Assembly: GCF_000421545.1 (NCBI RefSeq)
Contig: NZ_ATXF01000007.1
Location: forward strand, 186,001 to 250,000
Length of the DNA stretch: 64,000 nucleotides
Reading direction: 5' to 3'
Origin: Agromyces italicus DSM 16388
Lineage (GTDB): Bacteria > Actinomycetota > Actinomycetes > Actinomycetales > Microbacteriaceae
Shown here: one piece after another, positions 42,284 through 52,262 of the stretch
Layout of the letters: each line of letters begins with the position of its first letter
Position numbering within the stretch: position 1 is the stretch's first letter
Made by a program: the position numbers and the translations under genes
The notes under the pieces: model-generated
What the model saw: the letters and a program-made list of their open reading frames with translations, nothing else
What the model was told of the DNA's origin: nothing
The model's database searches: none

Positions 42284-42889
42284 ATGGATGGCGTGGTCGG
42301 TGCGACGCTCGAGACGGCCGGGATCGTGCTGCGTGTGCGTCGGGAGTTGGATGTGAGCCAACGCGAACTGGCGGCGATGATCGGGGTCGGGCACAGCACG
42401 GTCGCGCGCATCGAGGCATCACAGGTCGACATCGGACTCGCCGCGTTCCAGCGATTGATCGCGCTCGCCGGGATGCGCGTCTCGGTGTTCGACGCGGATG
42501 GCGAGGAGGTCGTCCCGGTGCCGCAGGACGCGATCCGCGACAATGCGGGTCGACGCATGCCGGCTCACCTCGACGTGAGGTCGCCGGAGGATGTGCCGCG
42601 GTCGAAGCTGGCGGATGTCCGCTACGACCGCGCCGAGCCGACCGGCTGGTACCACCACAGGGCTGCGCGAGACGAGCGGCGTTCGAGACTCGGACTCACC
42701 GCCGGAGACGACCACCCGACTCGGAGTTCGATGCAAGCGGAGGCTCGTCGCCGGCTGGTCGAGCGACTCGAACACGCCAAGCGGCTTGCGGAGCGAGACC
42801 TGATGACACTGGGGGATTGCGTCTGTCTCTCCGCCTGCTGGGAGTCGGGCGATTGCACGGGCGACTGTCGTTGCGATTGCGGCGCTTGA
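42284..42889 (+). CDS. XRE-family regulator with a Cys-rich tail
   Basis: 201 residues. A helix-turn-helix of the XRE/Cro type spans about residues 10-65 (VRRELDVSQRELAAMIGVGHSTVARIEASQVDI). A middle part contains HLDVRSPEDVPRSKLADVRYDR and WYHHRAARDERR, and a C-terminal helix of about 30 residues follows. The tail has seven Cys in 23 residues (C-x-C-x3-C-x5-C-x3-C-x-C-x-C). GAGGAG lies 6 bases before the ATG. The tail could bind a metal or a redox signal. No target is evident; it is 7 bases from the convergent galK stop. Function unknown. Confidence 0.75.
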   Translation: MDGVVGATLETAGIVLRVRRELDVSQRELAAMIGVGHSTVARIEASQVDIGLAAFQRLIALAGMRVSVFDADGEEVVPVPQDAIRDNAGRRMPAHLDVRSPEDVPRSKLADVRYDRAEPTGWYHHRAARDERRSRLGLTAGDDHPTRSSMQAEARRRLVERLEHAKRLAERDLMTLGDCVCLSACWESGDCTGDCRCDCGA

Positions 42890-42896
42890 GCGAGGC

Positions 42897-44047
<1,151 letters not shown>

Positions 44048-44051
<4 letters not shown>

Positions 44052-45193
44052 TCTGCGGCTCCCTCGATCGCGGCGCGCAGCGCCTCGGCCTGTGCTTCGG
44101 GCGGGACATCCCCGACCCATGCTCCCATCGCGGCCTCCGAGCCGGCGAGGTACTTCAACTTGTCGGCGCCGCGTCGCGGGCTCGTGAGCTGCAGCATGAG
44201 CCGCACCTCGTCGCGCCGCTCGTGCGCCGGGGCCTGGTGCCAGGCCGCGATGTACGGCGTCGGCGTGTCGTAGAGCCGGTCGACGCCGCGGAGGAGGCGG
44301 CGGTACAGCACCGCGAGCTCGTCGCGCTCGGCGAGGGTCGTCTCCGCGAGGTCGGGCACATGGCGGTGGGGGAGCAGATGCACCTCGATGGGCCAGCGCG
44401 CTGCGAACGGCACGAACGCGGTCCAGTGCTCGCCCGCGAGCACGACGCGGGGCCCGCCGCGCTCGCGGTCGAGCAGGTCGGCGAAGAGCCCGGGCCCGTA
44501 GTCGTCGATCGAGGCGAGCAGTCGCTCGGTGCGGGGGGTCACGTACGGGTACGCGTAGATCTGACCGTGCGGATGCCCGAGCGTCACGCCGATCTCACGC
44601 CCGCGGTTCTCGAACGGGAACACCTGCTGGACGCCGGGCAGCGTCGAGAGCTCGGCGGTGCGGTGCGCCCACGCCTCGATCACGGTTCGGGCGCGCGAGA
44701 CCGTCTGGGTGCCGAACGAGCCCTCGTGCTCGGGGCTGAAGCAGACGACCTCGCACCGGCCGAGCGACGGCAGACGCCGTTCGATGCCCACGCGGCGCAG
44801 TTCGGCGAGCGGATCGGCGACACCTGCTTCGGCAAGGGCGGGCCCGAACGACGGCGACCGGTTCTCGAACACCGCGACGTCGTACCGGCTCGGAATCTCG
44901 GACGGGTTGCCGGGCGCCTGCGGCGCGAGCGGGTCGAGCTCGGCGGGCGGCAGCACGACCCGGTTCTGGCGGGCGGCGGCGATCGAGATCCACTCGCCCG
45001 TGAGCATGTCCTGCCGCATCTCGGCCGTTGCCGGGCGCGCGCCGAGTTCGCGCTCGTCGATGGCGCGCTCGGCGGGCAGGTCGGTGTCTGCGTCGTCGAA
45101 GTACAGCAGCTCGCGACCGTCGGCGAGACGTGTGCGTCGCACGGCGATGCGCGGGTCGACGGGGTGTCTGTCGGCGGGAGAGATCTCGGTCAC
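44048..45193 (-). CDS. galT: Galactose-1-phosphate uridylyltransferase
   Basis: Exchanges UMP between UDP-glucose and galactose-1-P. 381 residues of the HIT-like GalT fold. Signatures: FENRSPSFG near 110, FSPEHEGSF near 155, the active-site GHPHGQIYAYPY near 205 with the nucleophile His, and VHLLPHRHVPD near 285. The GTG at 45193 is preferred; the longer frame runs through the operator region. TAGGGT lies 7 bases before it, suggesting a leaderless mRNA. It is the first gene of galT-galK. No galE was seen in the window. Confidence 0.95.
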
Positions 45194-45200
45194 GCCGCAC

Positions 45201-45206
45201 ACCCTA
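45201..45206 (-). promoter_or_regulatory. -10 box of galT-galK
   Basis: TAGGGT on the minus strand, 7 bases before the galT GTG and 6 bases from the first operator repeat. Confidence 0.5.
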
Positions 45207-45211
45207 CGCGA

Positions 45212-45248
45212 CTTTCGTTTCGCAAACAAACTCCTTTCGTATTGCAAA
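45212..45248. promoter_or_regulatory. DeoR-type operator with 22-base period
   Basis: CTTTCGTTTCGCAAA (45212) and CTTTCGTATTGCAAA (45234) are direct repeats 22 bases apart, two helical turns. CTTTC repeats are typical of DeoR-family sites such as those of AgaR. They lie between galT and the divergent deoR gene and can control both. Confidence 0.7.
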
Positions 45249-45264
45249 GTGCGGCTCGAGGCCG

Positions 45265-45270
45265 CATGAT
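45265..45270 (+). promoter_or_regulatory. -10 box of deoR-galM
   Basis: CATGAT lies 6 bases before the deoR ATG, giving a likely leaderless start. Confidence 0.4.
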
Positions 45271-45276
45271 TCCCGT

Positions 45277-46128
45277 ATGAGCGACCAACCCCGGCTCGAC
45301 GTTCAGGTCGATGCACCGCGCCGCCGCGAACTCGCGCGCGCGCTCGTCGCCGAACGCGGGTTCGTGCGCGTCGCCGAACTGAGCCGCGCGTTCGGCGTGA
45401 CGACCGTCACCGCCCGTGCCGATCTCGACGCGCTCGAGCGCCGGGGACTGATCCGCCGGGTGCACGGCGGCGCGGTGCCCGCCGGAGCGCCGGGCGCCGC
45501 ACGGCCCGAACGCGAGCCGAGCTTCGAGGAGGCGCTCGAGGCATCCGTCGAACCGAAGCGCCGCATCGGCGCGCACGTGGCCGGGCTCGTGCGCAGCGGG
45601 CAGAGCCTCATCCTCGACGTGGGCACGACGACGCTGCAGGTCGCCCGCGCCCTCACACAGCGCACCGAGCTCGACGACGTGGTCGTGTTCACGAACGGCC
45701 TCTCGATCGCCCTCGAGCTCGAGAGCGAGATCCCCCGGTTCCAGGTCGTCGTCACCGGCGGCACGCTGCGGCCCCGCCAGCACTCCCTCGTCGACCCGCT
45801 CGCCGGTTCGATGTTGCGCGACGTGCACGTCGATCTCGCCGTCATCGGCTGCAACGGGGTCGATCCGGTGCACGGCGTCACGAACGCGAACCTGCCCGAG
45901 GCGCAGGTGAAGGCGCTCATGCTGCAGCGGGCGGCGCGCGCCGTCGTCGTCGCCGACGGGTCGAAGATCGGCGAGGTGCACCTCGGCCGTGTCGGCCCGG
46001 TCGACGCGTTCGACGAGCTCGTCACGGATGCCTCGGCCCCGCACGCGGTCGTCGCCGAGCTCGAGGAGGCGGGACTCGCGGTCGTCACCGCACATGCGTC
46101 CGACGCAGACCATAGAGTTGGTCCATGA
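45277..46128 (+). CDS. DeoR-family regulator of the galactose genes
   Basis: 283 residues. The helix-turn-helix (about residues 14-65; VRVAELSRAFGVTTVTARADLDALERRG) precedes the DeoR sensor domain (about 90-250) with ILDVGTTTLQVA, VVFTNGLSIALEL and VIGCNGVDP. It is divergent from galT across the CTTTCG repeats and overlaps galM (ATGA). It probably represses both units and responds to a galactose-pathway phosphate. Confidence 0.9.
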   Translation: MSDQPRLDVQVDAPRRRELARALVAERGFVRVAELSRAFGVTTVTARADLDALERRGLIRRVHGGAVPAGAPGAARPEREPSFEEALEASVEPKRRIGAHVAGLVRSGQSLILDVGTTTLQVARALTQRTELDDVVVFTNGLSIALELESEIPRFQVVVTGGTLRPRQHSLVDPLAGSMLRDVHVDLAVIGCNGVDPVHGVTNANLPEAQVKALMLQRAARAVVVADGSKIGEVHLGRVGPVDAFDELVTDASAPHAVVAELEEAGLAVVTAHASDADHRVGP

Positions 46129-47057
46129 CCCTTCCCACGGGCGAGCAGTTCGAGCTCGAGACGACGACGTCGAGCGGCGAGATCCGGGCCACCGTCACGG
46201 CCGTGGCCGCCGGGCTCCGCAGCCTCAGCATCAACGGCATCGACCTCGTTCCCGCGTACGGCGAAGACCAGTCGCCGCCGATGGGCGCCGGCATCGTGCT
46301 CGCGCCCTGGCCCAACCGCATCCGCGACGGCCGGTGGAGCCACGACGGCGTCGACCATCAGCTCGCGATCACCGAACCCGCCCGCGGCAATGCGATCCAC
46401 GGGTTGCTGCGCTACGCGGAGTACACCGCGGTCGATCGCGAGCGCGACTCGGTGACGCTCGCAGCGCGCATCTACCCGCAGCTCGGCTATCCGTTCCTGC
46501 TCGGCACCGCCGTGCACTACGAGCTCGTCGCCGACGGCCTGCGCGTCACGCACTTCGTCGAGAACCTCGGCGCCGACGCGGCGCCCGTCGCGATCGGCAC
46601 CCACCCGTACCTCAAGATCGGCGGCGTCCGCACCGAAGACCTCGTGCTGCGCCTCGACGCAGCGAGCCACATCGAGGTCGACGAGCGCCTGCTGCCCACC
46701 GGCGAGGTGCCGGTCGACGGCACCGAGTGGGACTTCCGCGAGGGGCGCCGGGTCGGCGACATCCAGCTCGACGACGCGTTCGGCGAGCTCGCGAGCGACG
46801 ACGGCCAGGTGCTGCACACGCTGACGGCGCCCGACGGGCGGAGCGTGTCGGTGTGGGCCGACGACGAGTTCGGCTACGTGCAGGTGTACACCTCGCGCGC
46901 GTTCCCCGGCGAAGACGGCGACGTGGCGATCGCGATCGAGCCGATGACGGCGCCGGCCGAGGCGTTCAACTCGGGCCGCGGGCTGCGCTGGCTCGGCCCG
47001 GGCGAGGAGTGGCAGCTCAGCTGGGGCATCCGCTTCGAGGGCTTCTCAGCCGACTGA
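46125..47057 (+). CDS. galM: Aldose 1-epimerase (galactose mutarotase type)
   Basis: Converts beta- to alpha-galactose, the form used by GalK. 310 residues of the mutarotase beta-sandwich. Blocks: PWPNRIRDGRW near 64, GNAIHGLLRYAEY near 87 with an active-site His, GTHPYLKIG near 158 with the second His, and the catalytic Glu region EPMTAPAEAFNSGRGL near 272. It overlaps the deoR stop by 4 bases and so forms a unit with it. Confidence 0.9.
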   Translation: MTLPTGEQFELETTTSSGEIRATVTAVAAGLRSLSINGIDLVPAYGEDQSPPMGAGIVLAPWPNRIRDGRWSHDGVDHQLAITEPARGNAIHGLLRYAEYTAVDRERDSVTLAARIYPQLGYPFLLGTAVHYELVADGLRVTHFVENLGADAAPVAIGTHPYLKIGGVRTEDLVLRLDAASHIEVDERLLPTGEVPVDGTEWDFREGRRVGDIQLDDAFGELASDDGQVLHTLTAPDGRSVSVWADDEFGYVQVYTSRAFPGEDGDVAIAIEPMTAPAEAFNSGRGLRWLGPGEEWQLSWGIRFEGFSAD

Positions 47058-47059
47058 GC

Positions 47060-48235
47060 TCACGCGGCGCACGCCCCCGAATCGACGGCGTCGTCGAGGG
47101 CGGATGCCTCCGCCGCGAGCGGCGCGAGCGTCGAAACGGGAACCGCGAAGCCCACGGTCGCGACGGTCTCCGATCTCGCGAACACGACGCCCGCGACCTC
47201 GCCGTCGGCATCGAGCACCGGGCCGCCGGAGTTGCCGGGATCGACCTCGGCGGACAGGGTCATGACGTCGCGTGTCGACGACGCGCCGTCGGTCGAGATC
47301 GTGAGCGGCCCGCTCGCCGCGACACGGGCAGGGCGGAGCTCGAGCGGTCCGCCGAACGGGTAGCCCGCGACGGCGACCTCGTCGCCGACCGCGGGTTCGT
47401 CGATGACCAGCGCCGGGGCGTCGAGTCCGTCGACCGCGATGACGGCGAGGTCGTGCTCGGGGTCGAACGCGACGACCCGGCCGGCGACGGCCGCCAGGCC
47501 CGGCGCCTCGACGATCGGCTCGTCGACGCCCGCCACGACGTGCGCGTTCGTCACGATGCGGTCGTCCGAGACGACGAACCCCGAGCCCGAGACGTTGCTG
47601 CCGCACTGGAACGCCGTGCCCGTGATGCGAACGACCGATCGCGACGCCTCGACGATCGCGGGGGAGTCGACGCCGCCCTGCGGCGGCGGGTCGGTCGGCA
47701 GGGGCGTGTCGAGCACATCGACGAGCCAGGGCAGCCCCTCGCCGAGCGCGGCGGCGCGCAGTTCGGCGAGCGCAGACCTCGCGGGCGGCGGCGTGACCTG
47801 GTCGAGCGCGCGCACGACGGCCGATCCGGCGACGGCGGGCGAGAGCACCGGCACGCCCATCGCCGAGACCCCCGATGCGACGAGCGCGACGACGAACGCG
47901 GTCACGAGCAGGTTGCCGAGGAGCCCCAGCACCCGGTCGAGCACCCCGAGCTTCACCCGGTGGGCGCCGCGGCGGAGCGCCCGTCCGGTGATCGCGCCGA
48001 GCCACGCCCCGAGCGAGAGCAGCACGATCGCGGTGGCGATCGCGACGGGTGCGCGCAGTTCGGGCAGCGGCATGAGCCCGGCGAGCCAGGGCATCACGAA
48101 CCAGGCGGCGATGCCGCCCGCGACGAGCCCGATGAGCCCGGCCGCGGTGCGCAGCAGCCCGGCGCGCCAGCCGTTCACGCCGGCTCCGATGAAGACGAGC
48201 ACGAGCAGGATGTCGAGCACGAGGCTCCAGCTCAC
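47060..48235 (-). CDS. MarP-family membrane serine protease
   Basis: 391 residues. Four hydrophobic spans of a CvpA-like domain (about residues 1-130) are followed by an extracytoplasmic trypsin-like protease (about 195-375). The triad is visible: His in VTNAHVV near 232, Asp in PEHDLAVIAV near 264 and Ser in DPGNSGGPV near 337. Two Cys (FQCG near 212 and the C-terminal GACAA) may form the disulphide known in MarP. Family members protect against acid and oxidative stress. The GTG start has GAGGAGG 4 bases upstream. Convergent with galM, 2 bases apart. Confidence 0.9.
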   Translation of the reverse strand: MSWSLVLDILLVLVFIGAGVNGWRAGLLRTAAGLIGLVAGGIAAWFVMPWLAGLMPLPELRAPVAIATAIVLLSLGAWLGAITGRALRRGAHRVKLGVLDRVLGLLGNLLVTAFVVALVASGVSAMGVPVLSPAVAGSAVVRALDQVTPPPARSALAELRAAALGEGLPWLVDVLDTPLPTDPPPQGGVDSPAIVEASRSVVRITGTAFQCGSNVSGSGFVVSDDRIVTNAHVVAGVDEPIVEAPGLAAVAGRVVAFDPEHDLAVIAVDGLDAPALVIDEPAVGDEVAVAGYPFGGPLELRPARVAASGPLTISTDGASSTRDVMTLSAEVDPGNSGGPVLDADGEVAGVVFARSETVATVGFAVPVSTLAPLAAEASALDDAVDSGACAA

Positions 48236-48427
48236 GGGTCCTCCTCACGGTCGGGGTTCGATGCCGGTCGTTTGGAGTCCAGCCTGCGGCATCCGTCTCG
48301 GAGCAAGCTGAGGGTCGTCGGAACCCCACAATCGGCGCGGCGATGCGCGGGCCGTCGGTTACCCTCTGACATGCCCGTGCGCCAGTTCGCCGGGCGAACA
48401 CGAACCCCACACGACGAGGAGTGACGG

Positions 48428-49477
48428 ATGCGCGTCGGCATGTTCCTGAACTACGCGGGCGGCTTCCGCGAAGCGGCCGACGAGGTCGCCGAGCTCGAGG
48501 CATCCGGCATCGATCTCATCGCGGTGCCCGAGGCGTACTCGTTCGACGCGGTCAGCCAGCTCGGGTTCCTCGCCGCGCGCACCGAGCGGCTCACGCTCAT
48601 GAGCGGCATCCTGCAGCTGTACACCCGCACCCCCACGCTCACCGCGATGACGGCCGCCGGCCTCGACCACGTGTCGGGCGGGCGGTTCGAGCTCGGCATC
48701 GGCGCCTCGGGGCCGCAGGTCATCGAGGGGTTCCACGGCGTGAGGTACGACGCGCCGCTCGGCCGCACCCGCGAGATCATCGACATCTGCCGCATGACCT
48801 GGCGGCGCGAGCCCGTCGTGCACGAGGGCCGCAACTACACCATCCCGCTGCCCGCGGGCGAGGGCACCGGGCTCGGCAAGCCGCTGAAGCTCATCAACCA
48901 CCCGGTGCGCGAGCGCATCCCGATCACGGTCGCGTCGCTCGGACCGAAGTCGGTCGAGCAGACCGCGGCGATCGCCGACGGCTGGCTGCCGATGTTCTAC
49001 CACCCCGAGCGAGCGGGCGAGGTGTGGGGTGCCGCGCTCGCCGCGGGCACCGCGAAGCGCGACGCCGCGCTCGCGCCGCTCGACGTGTTCGCGAGCCCCG
49101 CGCTCGCGATCACCGACGACCCCGCGCTCGAGGCCATGGCGCTCGCCGCGGCCAAGCCGCACCTCGCGCTCTACGTCGGCGGCATGGGCGCCCGGGGCAA
49201 GAACTTCTACAACGACCTCATCTCGAGCTACGGGTTCGAGGCCGAGGCGGCGCGCATTCAAGACCTCTACCTCGACGGCCGCAAGCAGGAGGCGGTCGCG
49301 GCCGTGCCCGACGAGCTCGTGCAGGCGATCTCGCTCATCGGGCCGGCCGGGCACGTCGCCGAGCGGGTCGCTGCCTTCGCCGAGTCGGGCGTGACGACGC
49401 TCGCGGTCACGCCCCTCGGGCGCACCTCCGCCGAGCGGGTGGCGCTCATGGCCGGGCTCCGCGCGATGGCAGGCTAG
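48428..49477 (+). CDS. LLM-class flavin/F420-dependent oxidoreductase
   Basis: 349 residues of the luciferase-like monooxygenase barrel. It opens MRVGMFLNYAGGF. Blocks: AVPEAYSFDAVSQLGFLAARTERLTLMSGI, LDHVSGGRFELGIGASGPQVIEGFHG (the typical F420/FMN phosphate region) and IPITVASLGPKSVE. GAGGAG lies 6 bases before the ATG, and a TACCCT box is about 65 bases upstream. The substrate is unknown. It stands alone, divergent from marP across 192 bases. Confidence 0.88.
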   Translation: MRVGMFLNYAGGFREAADEVAELEASGIDLIAVPEAYSFDAVSQLGFLAARTERLTLMSGILQLYTRTPTLTAMTAAGLDHVSGGRFELGIGASGPQVIEGFHGVRYDAPLGRTREIIDICRMTWRREPVVHEGRNYTIPLPAGEGTGLGKPLKLINHPVRERIPITVASLGPKSVEQTAAIADGWLPMFYHPERAGEVWGAALAAGTAKRDAALAPLDVFASPALAITDDPALEAMALAAAKPHLALYVGGMGARGKNFYNDLISSYGFEAEAARIQDLYLDGRKQEAVAAVPDELVQAISLIGPAGHVAERVAAFAESGVTTLAVTPLGRTSAERVALMAGLRAMAG

Positions 49478-49663
49478 CGGGCATTCATCGAGTGGATGGC
49501 CCTGCCGCGAGGCTCCCCGAACTGGGGCCCGTCGACTCTGGTGCTGAGGAGTACTCGCGGATAGCGTGGGAACCGGCACGCGAAGGTGCGTGCAGGGGAA
49601 CCAATGGGAGGGGCCGCGTGGGCGGCGCCGCACGGCACCGACCACGCGACATCCGCGCACTGC

Positions 49664-50839
49664 TCAGTCGAGCGCGCCGCCCGTATCGACCGCTTCGTGC
49701 TCACCGCGCCGCCACGCCGCGTAGGCCCAGACGGCGAGGGCCAGCATCGGCCCCCAGAACCAGAGCGGCAGCACGAGGTTGAAGACGACCGCGTCGAGGA
49801 GCGAGTCGGCGTCGAGCGACATCAGCACGAGCGGCACAGCGGAGATCGTGATGATCGTCGCGGCCATGAGGCCGGGAACGACCGCGAGCGGAGCCGGAAC
49901 GCGTCGGCCGCCGATCCGAGGCATCCAACGCGGGAACACGCGGCCCCACGGCAGGATGAGTCCGAGCGTGAGCACGCACGCGGCGACCGCGCCCGAGCCC
50001 AGCATGAGCCCGGTCGCCAGCACGGCCGGCGACATCTCGCCGACGGCCGGGGCGAACAGGGGCCACGGCGTGAGCCAACTCGCCCGCATGAACGCGTACG
50101 GCAGCGGCCCGAGTGCTGCGAGCACGGTGATGGCACGGCGGTGGCGCACGAGCCGCGCCTCGAAGCCGCGCATCTCGCGGGTCGTGCGGCCTGCGACGAC
50201 CGCCACGGCGGTCCACGCGAGCACTGCCGCGACCGAGACGGCCGAGATGAGAATGAGCAGCGCGTTGTCGATGAGCCCGGAGCCGAGATTCTCGAGGAAA
50301 GTCGTGACACCCGCCCAGGTCAGCCCGGCCCACCACACAGCGACCGCGATGAGGGCGGCGAGCAGCGCGAGCAGCGGCACGCCGAGCCTGGGCGCCCGCA
50401 CGACGAGGACGGCGGTCGTGAGCATTCCTGCGACGACGGCGGAGAACCCGAACAGGTAGCCCGCGAAGGTCACGGTGCCGGCGTCGCCGAGGACGACGAT
50501 GACGGCGGCGGTGAGCACGGCCGCGGCGCCCGCGATGAGCGGCGCTCGTCGGTCGAGTGCGCCGCGCGACGCGGCGGCGGCGGCGACGACGAGCCCGACG
50601 GCGCCGGTCGCGACCACGGCCGCGGCGAACTGTGCCGGGTCGAGCAGTGCGCTCGCGAGGCTGCGCGAGCTCGACGTCGCATACGGATTCCAGCCGGGCA
50701 GGAGCCACCAGGCGAGACCGAACGCCGTGATCGCGGCGGAGGTCACGAGCGCGAGCAGTGCGAATAGGTGCAGCAGCCGGGCGACGGCGTCCGGAGGGGC
50801 GACGGCGACCGAGCCGGTGGCGGGTCTGGTGGAGGTCAT
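49664..50839 (-). CDS. Integral membrane protein of unknown function
   Basis: 391 residues with about ten hydrophobic spans from residue 20 to 375. It has no recognised transporter or enzyme motif. Notable are WLLPGWNPYATSSS near 50 in the first outer loop and FPRWMPRIGGRRVPAPLAVVPGLMAAT near 300. AGAGGAG lies 7 bases before the ATG. It diverges from a histidine kinase gene across 163 bases that hold a 16-base palindrome, so it is a plausible target or partner of that two-component system. The 186-base convergent gap to the LLM gene holds only weak hairpins (CCCC-GAACT-GGGG near 49516, GCACGC/GCGTGC at 49576-49593). Confidence 0.75.
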   Translation of the reverse strand: MTSTRPATGSVAVAPPDAVARLLHLFALLALVTSAAITAFGLAWWLLPGWNPYATSSSRSLASALLDPAQFAAAVVATGAVGLVVAAAAASRGALDRRAPLIAGAAAVLTAAVIVVLGDAGTVTFAGYLFGFSAVVAGMLTTAVLVVRAPRLGVPLLALLAALIAVAVWWAGLTWAGVTTFLENLGSGLIDNALLILISAVSVAAVLAWTAVAVVAGRTTREMRGFEARLVRHRRAITVLAALGPLPYAFMRASWLTPWPLFAPAVGEMSPAVLATGLMLGSGAVAACVLTLGLILPWGRVFPRWMPRIGGRRVPAPLAVVPGLMAATIITISAVPLVLMSLDADSLLDAVVFNLVLPLWFWGPMLALAVWAYAAWRRGEHEAVDTGGALD

Positions 50840-50950
50840 GGTTCACTCCTCTGCATCAGCCGGGCACCTCGTCGAGGCATGTTCCCGGCGTGCCCGCCGA
50901 CCATCGGCGGGAGTCGTCGCCAGCGTGCCGTCCCGAGCGGGTCGCGCGCC

Positions 50951-50966
50951 TCACCCGATCGGGTGA
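50951..50966. promoter_or_regulatory. Perfect 16-base palindrome, candidate response-regulator site
   Basis: TCACCCGATCGGGTGA, 24 bases before the TAGCGT box of the kinase gene and thus over its -35, and 112 bases from the divergent membrane-protein start. LuxR-type regulators bind such dyads. Confidence 0.55.
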
Positions 50967-50989
50967 GATGCGACCCGGCGACCCGCCGG

Positions 50990-50995
50990 TAGCGT
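50990..50995 (+). promoter_or_regulatory. -10 box of the two-component operon
   Basis: TAGCGT, 7 bases before the kinase ATG; leaderless pattern. Confidence 0.5.
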
Positions 50996-51002
50996 GGGGC
51001 AG

Positions 51003-52262
51003 ATGCTGGATGCCACGACCGCGCGCCGGGCGCCGGGCCCCGCCGACTGGGCCTGGGCCGCAGTCGGTGCGGCAGCGCTGCTGCCGATCACCGCTGCCGA
51101 GGTGCTGCGGGAGGCCGGACCCGCGGGCACCGCCTGGGCGAGCGTCGTGCTCGTGCTCTTCGTGCTGCTGCACCTGTTCGTCGCAGTGCGGCCGCGGTGG
51201 CCGCGGGCGGCGATCGCCGTGGCATCCACGCTCATGCTGGCGCTCGCCGTGCTGAGTCTGCCCGGCATGCCGGGGCTCGCCGTGCTGCAGGCCAGTTCCG
51301 TCGTCTACCTCGCGTTCGTCTACGCCGCCGCAGCGAGCGATGACCGCGTCGCCGGAATCACCGGGCTCGCCCTCGGACTCGCCGGCGTCGGAGTCATCAC
51401 CGGGGTCGTGCTCCTCTCGAATCGCCCGAGCGACGTGGGGATGGTTGCGAGCCCGGGGGCGGTGCTGGCGCTCGCCGGCGCGCTCGGGGGCGGGATCGGA
51501 GTCGCCTGGGCGCTGGGCCGCTACCGCAGGGAGACGCTCCGCAAGCGCGCGGCGCAGGAACTCGCGCTCGAGCAGGCCGCCGAACTGCGCATGCAGGGCG
51601 AGCTGCGCGCGGTCGCCGAGGAGCGGCGCAGGATCGCCCGAGAACTCCACGACGTCATCGCGCACTCGCTCGCCGTGATGGTCGCGCAGGCGGAGGCGTC
51701 GCGGCTGCTCCTGGGGCGCGACGACGAACGGGCCCGTGGGACGATCGAACATGTCGTCACGACCGGGCGTGCGGCGATGGGCGACATGCGCGGGCTGCTC
51801 GGGGCGCTCGCCGCGGCACCGCGCGGCGACTCGGCGCCGCGTGAACCGAGCCCCGGTCTCGACGCCCTCCCGGCGTTGGTCGAGCGCTCGCAGGCGCCGG
51901 GGCGCACCGCCGAACTGGAGGTCCTCGGCGTGCCCGCCGAGGTGCGACCCGGGGTCGGGCTCGCCGCGTACCGGGTCGTGCAGGAGTCCCTGACGAACAC
52001 GATCAGGCATGTTTCGCCGCCGACGCATTCGCGGGTGCGGATCGAGTGGGGGGACGTGCTCACCGTGACGATCGACGATGACGGACGCGACGTCGCCGCA
52101 CTGCGGGGCTCCGCCGACGGGCGGGGCCTGCACGGCATGCGCGACCGCGTCGGGCAGCTCGGCGGCGGCTTCGAGGCCGGCCCCCGGAAGGATGCCCAGG
52201 GTTGGCGTGTCGTTGCGCGACTCCCACTCGGCAGCGACGCCCACGACGAGGCATCCAGATGA
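51003..52262 (+). CDS. Sensor histidine kinase (NarL/DesK type)
   Basis: 419 residues. Six or so hydrophobic spans (about residues 15-165) make up the sensor. A coiled helix leads to the HisKA_3 phosphorylation site (EERRRIARELHDVIAHSLAVM near 205-225, His in ELHD). An HATPase domain (about 310-410) follows with QESLTNTIRH and the G box GRGLHGMRDRV. The ATG at 51003 is preferred to the GTG at 50994 because it lies 7 bases after a -10 box. The TGA overlaps the response regulator ATG. The signal is unknown; many spans and no outer domain suggest a membrane or lipid cue. Confidence 0.9.
   Translation: MLDATTARRAPGPADWAWAAVGAAALLPITAAEVLREAGPAGTAWASVVLVLFVLLHLFVAVRPRWPRAAIAVASTLMLALAVLSLPGMPGLAVLQASSVVYLAFVYAAAASDDRVAGITGLALGLAGVGVITGVVLLSNRPSDVGMVASPGAVLALAGALGGGIGVAWALGRYRRETLRKRAAQELALEQAAELRMQGELRAVAEERRRIARELHDVIAHSLAVMVAQAEASRLLLGRDDERARGTIEHVVTTGRAAMGDMRGLLGALAAAPRGDSAPREPSPGLDALPALVERSQAPGRTAELEVLGVPAEVRPGVGLAAYRVVQESLTNTIRHVSPPTHSRVRIEWGDVLTVTIDDDGRDVAALRGSADGRGLHGMRDRVGQLGGGFEAGPRKDAQGWRVVARLPLGSDAHDEASR

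Noticed and set aside
49586-50767. Plus-strand open frame with GGGGAACCAATGG start over the membrane-protein gene
   Set aside because: It is hydrophilic low-complexity sequence antisense to a clear ten-span protein with its own ribosome site.
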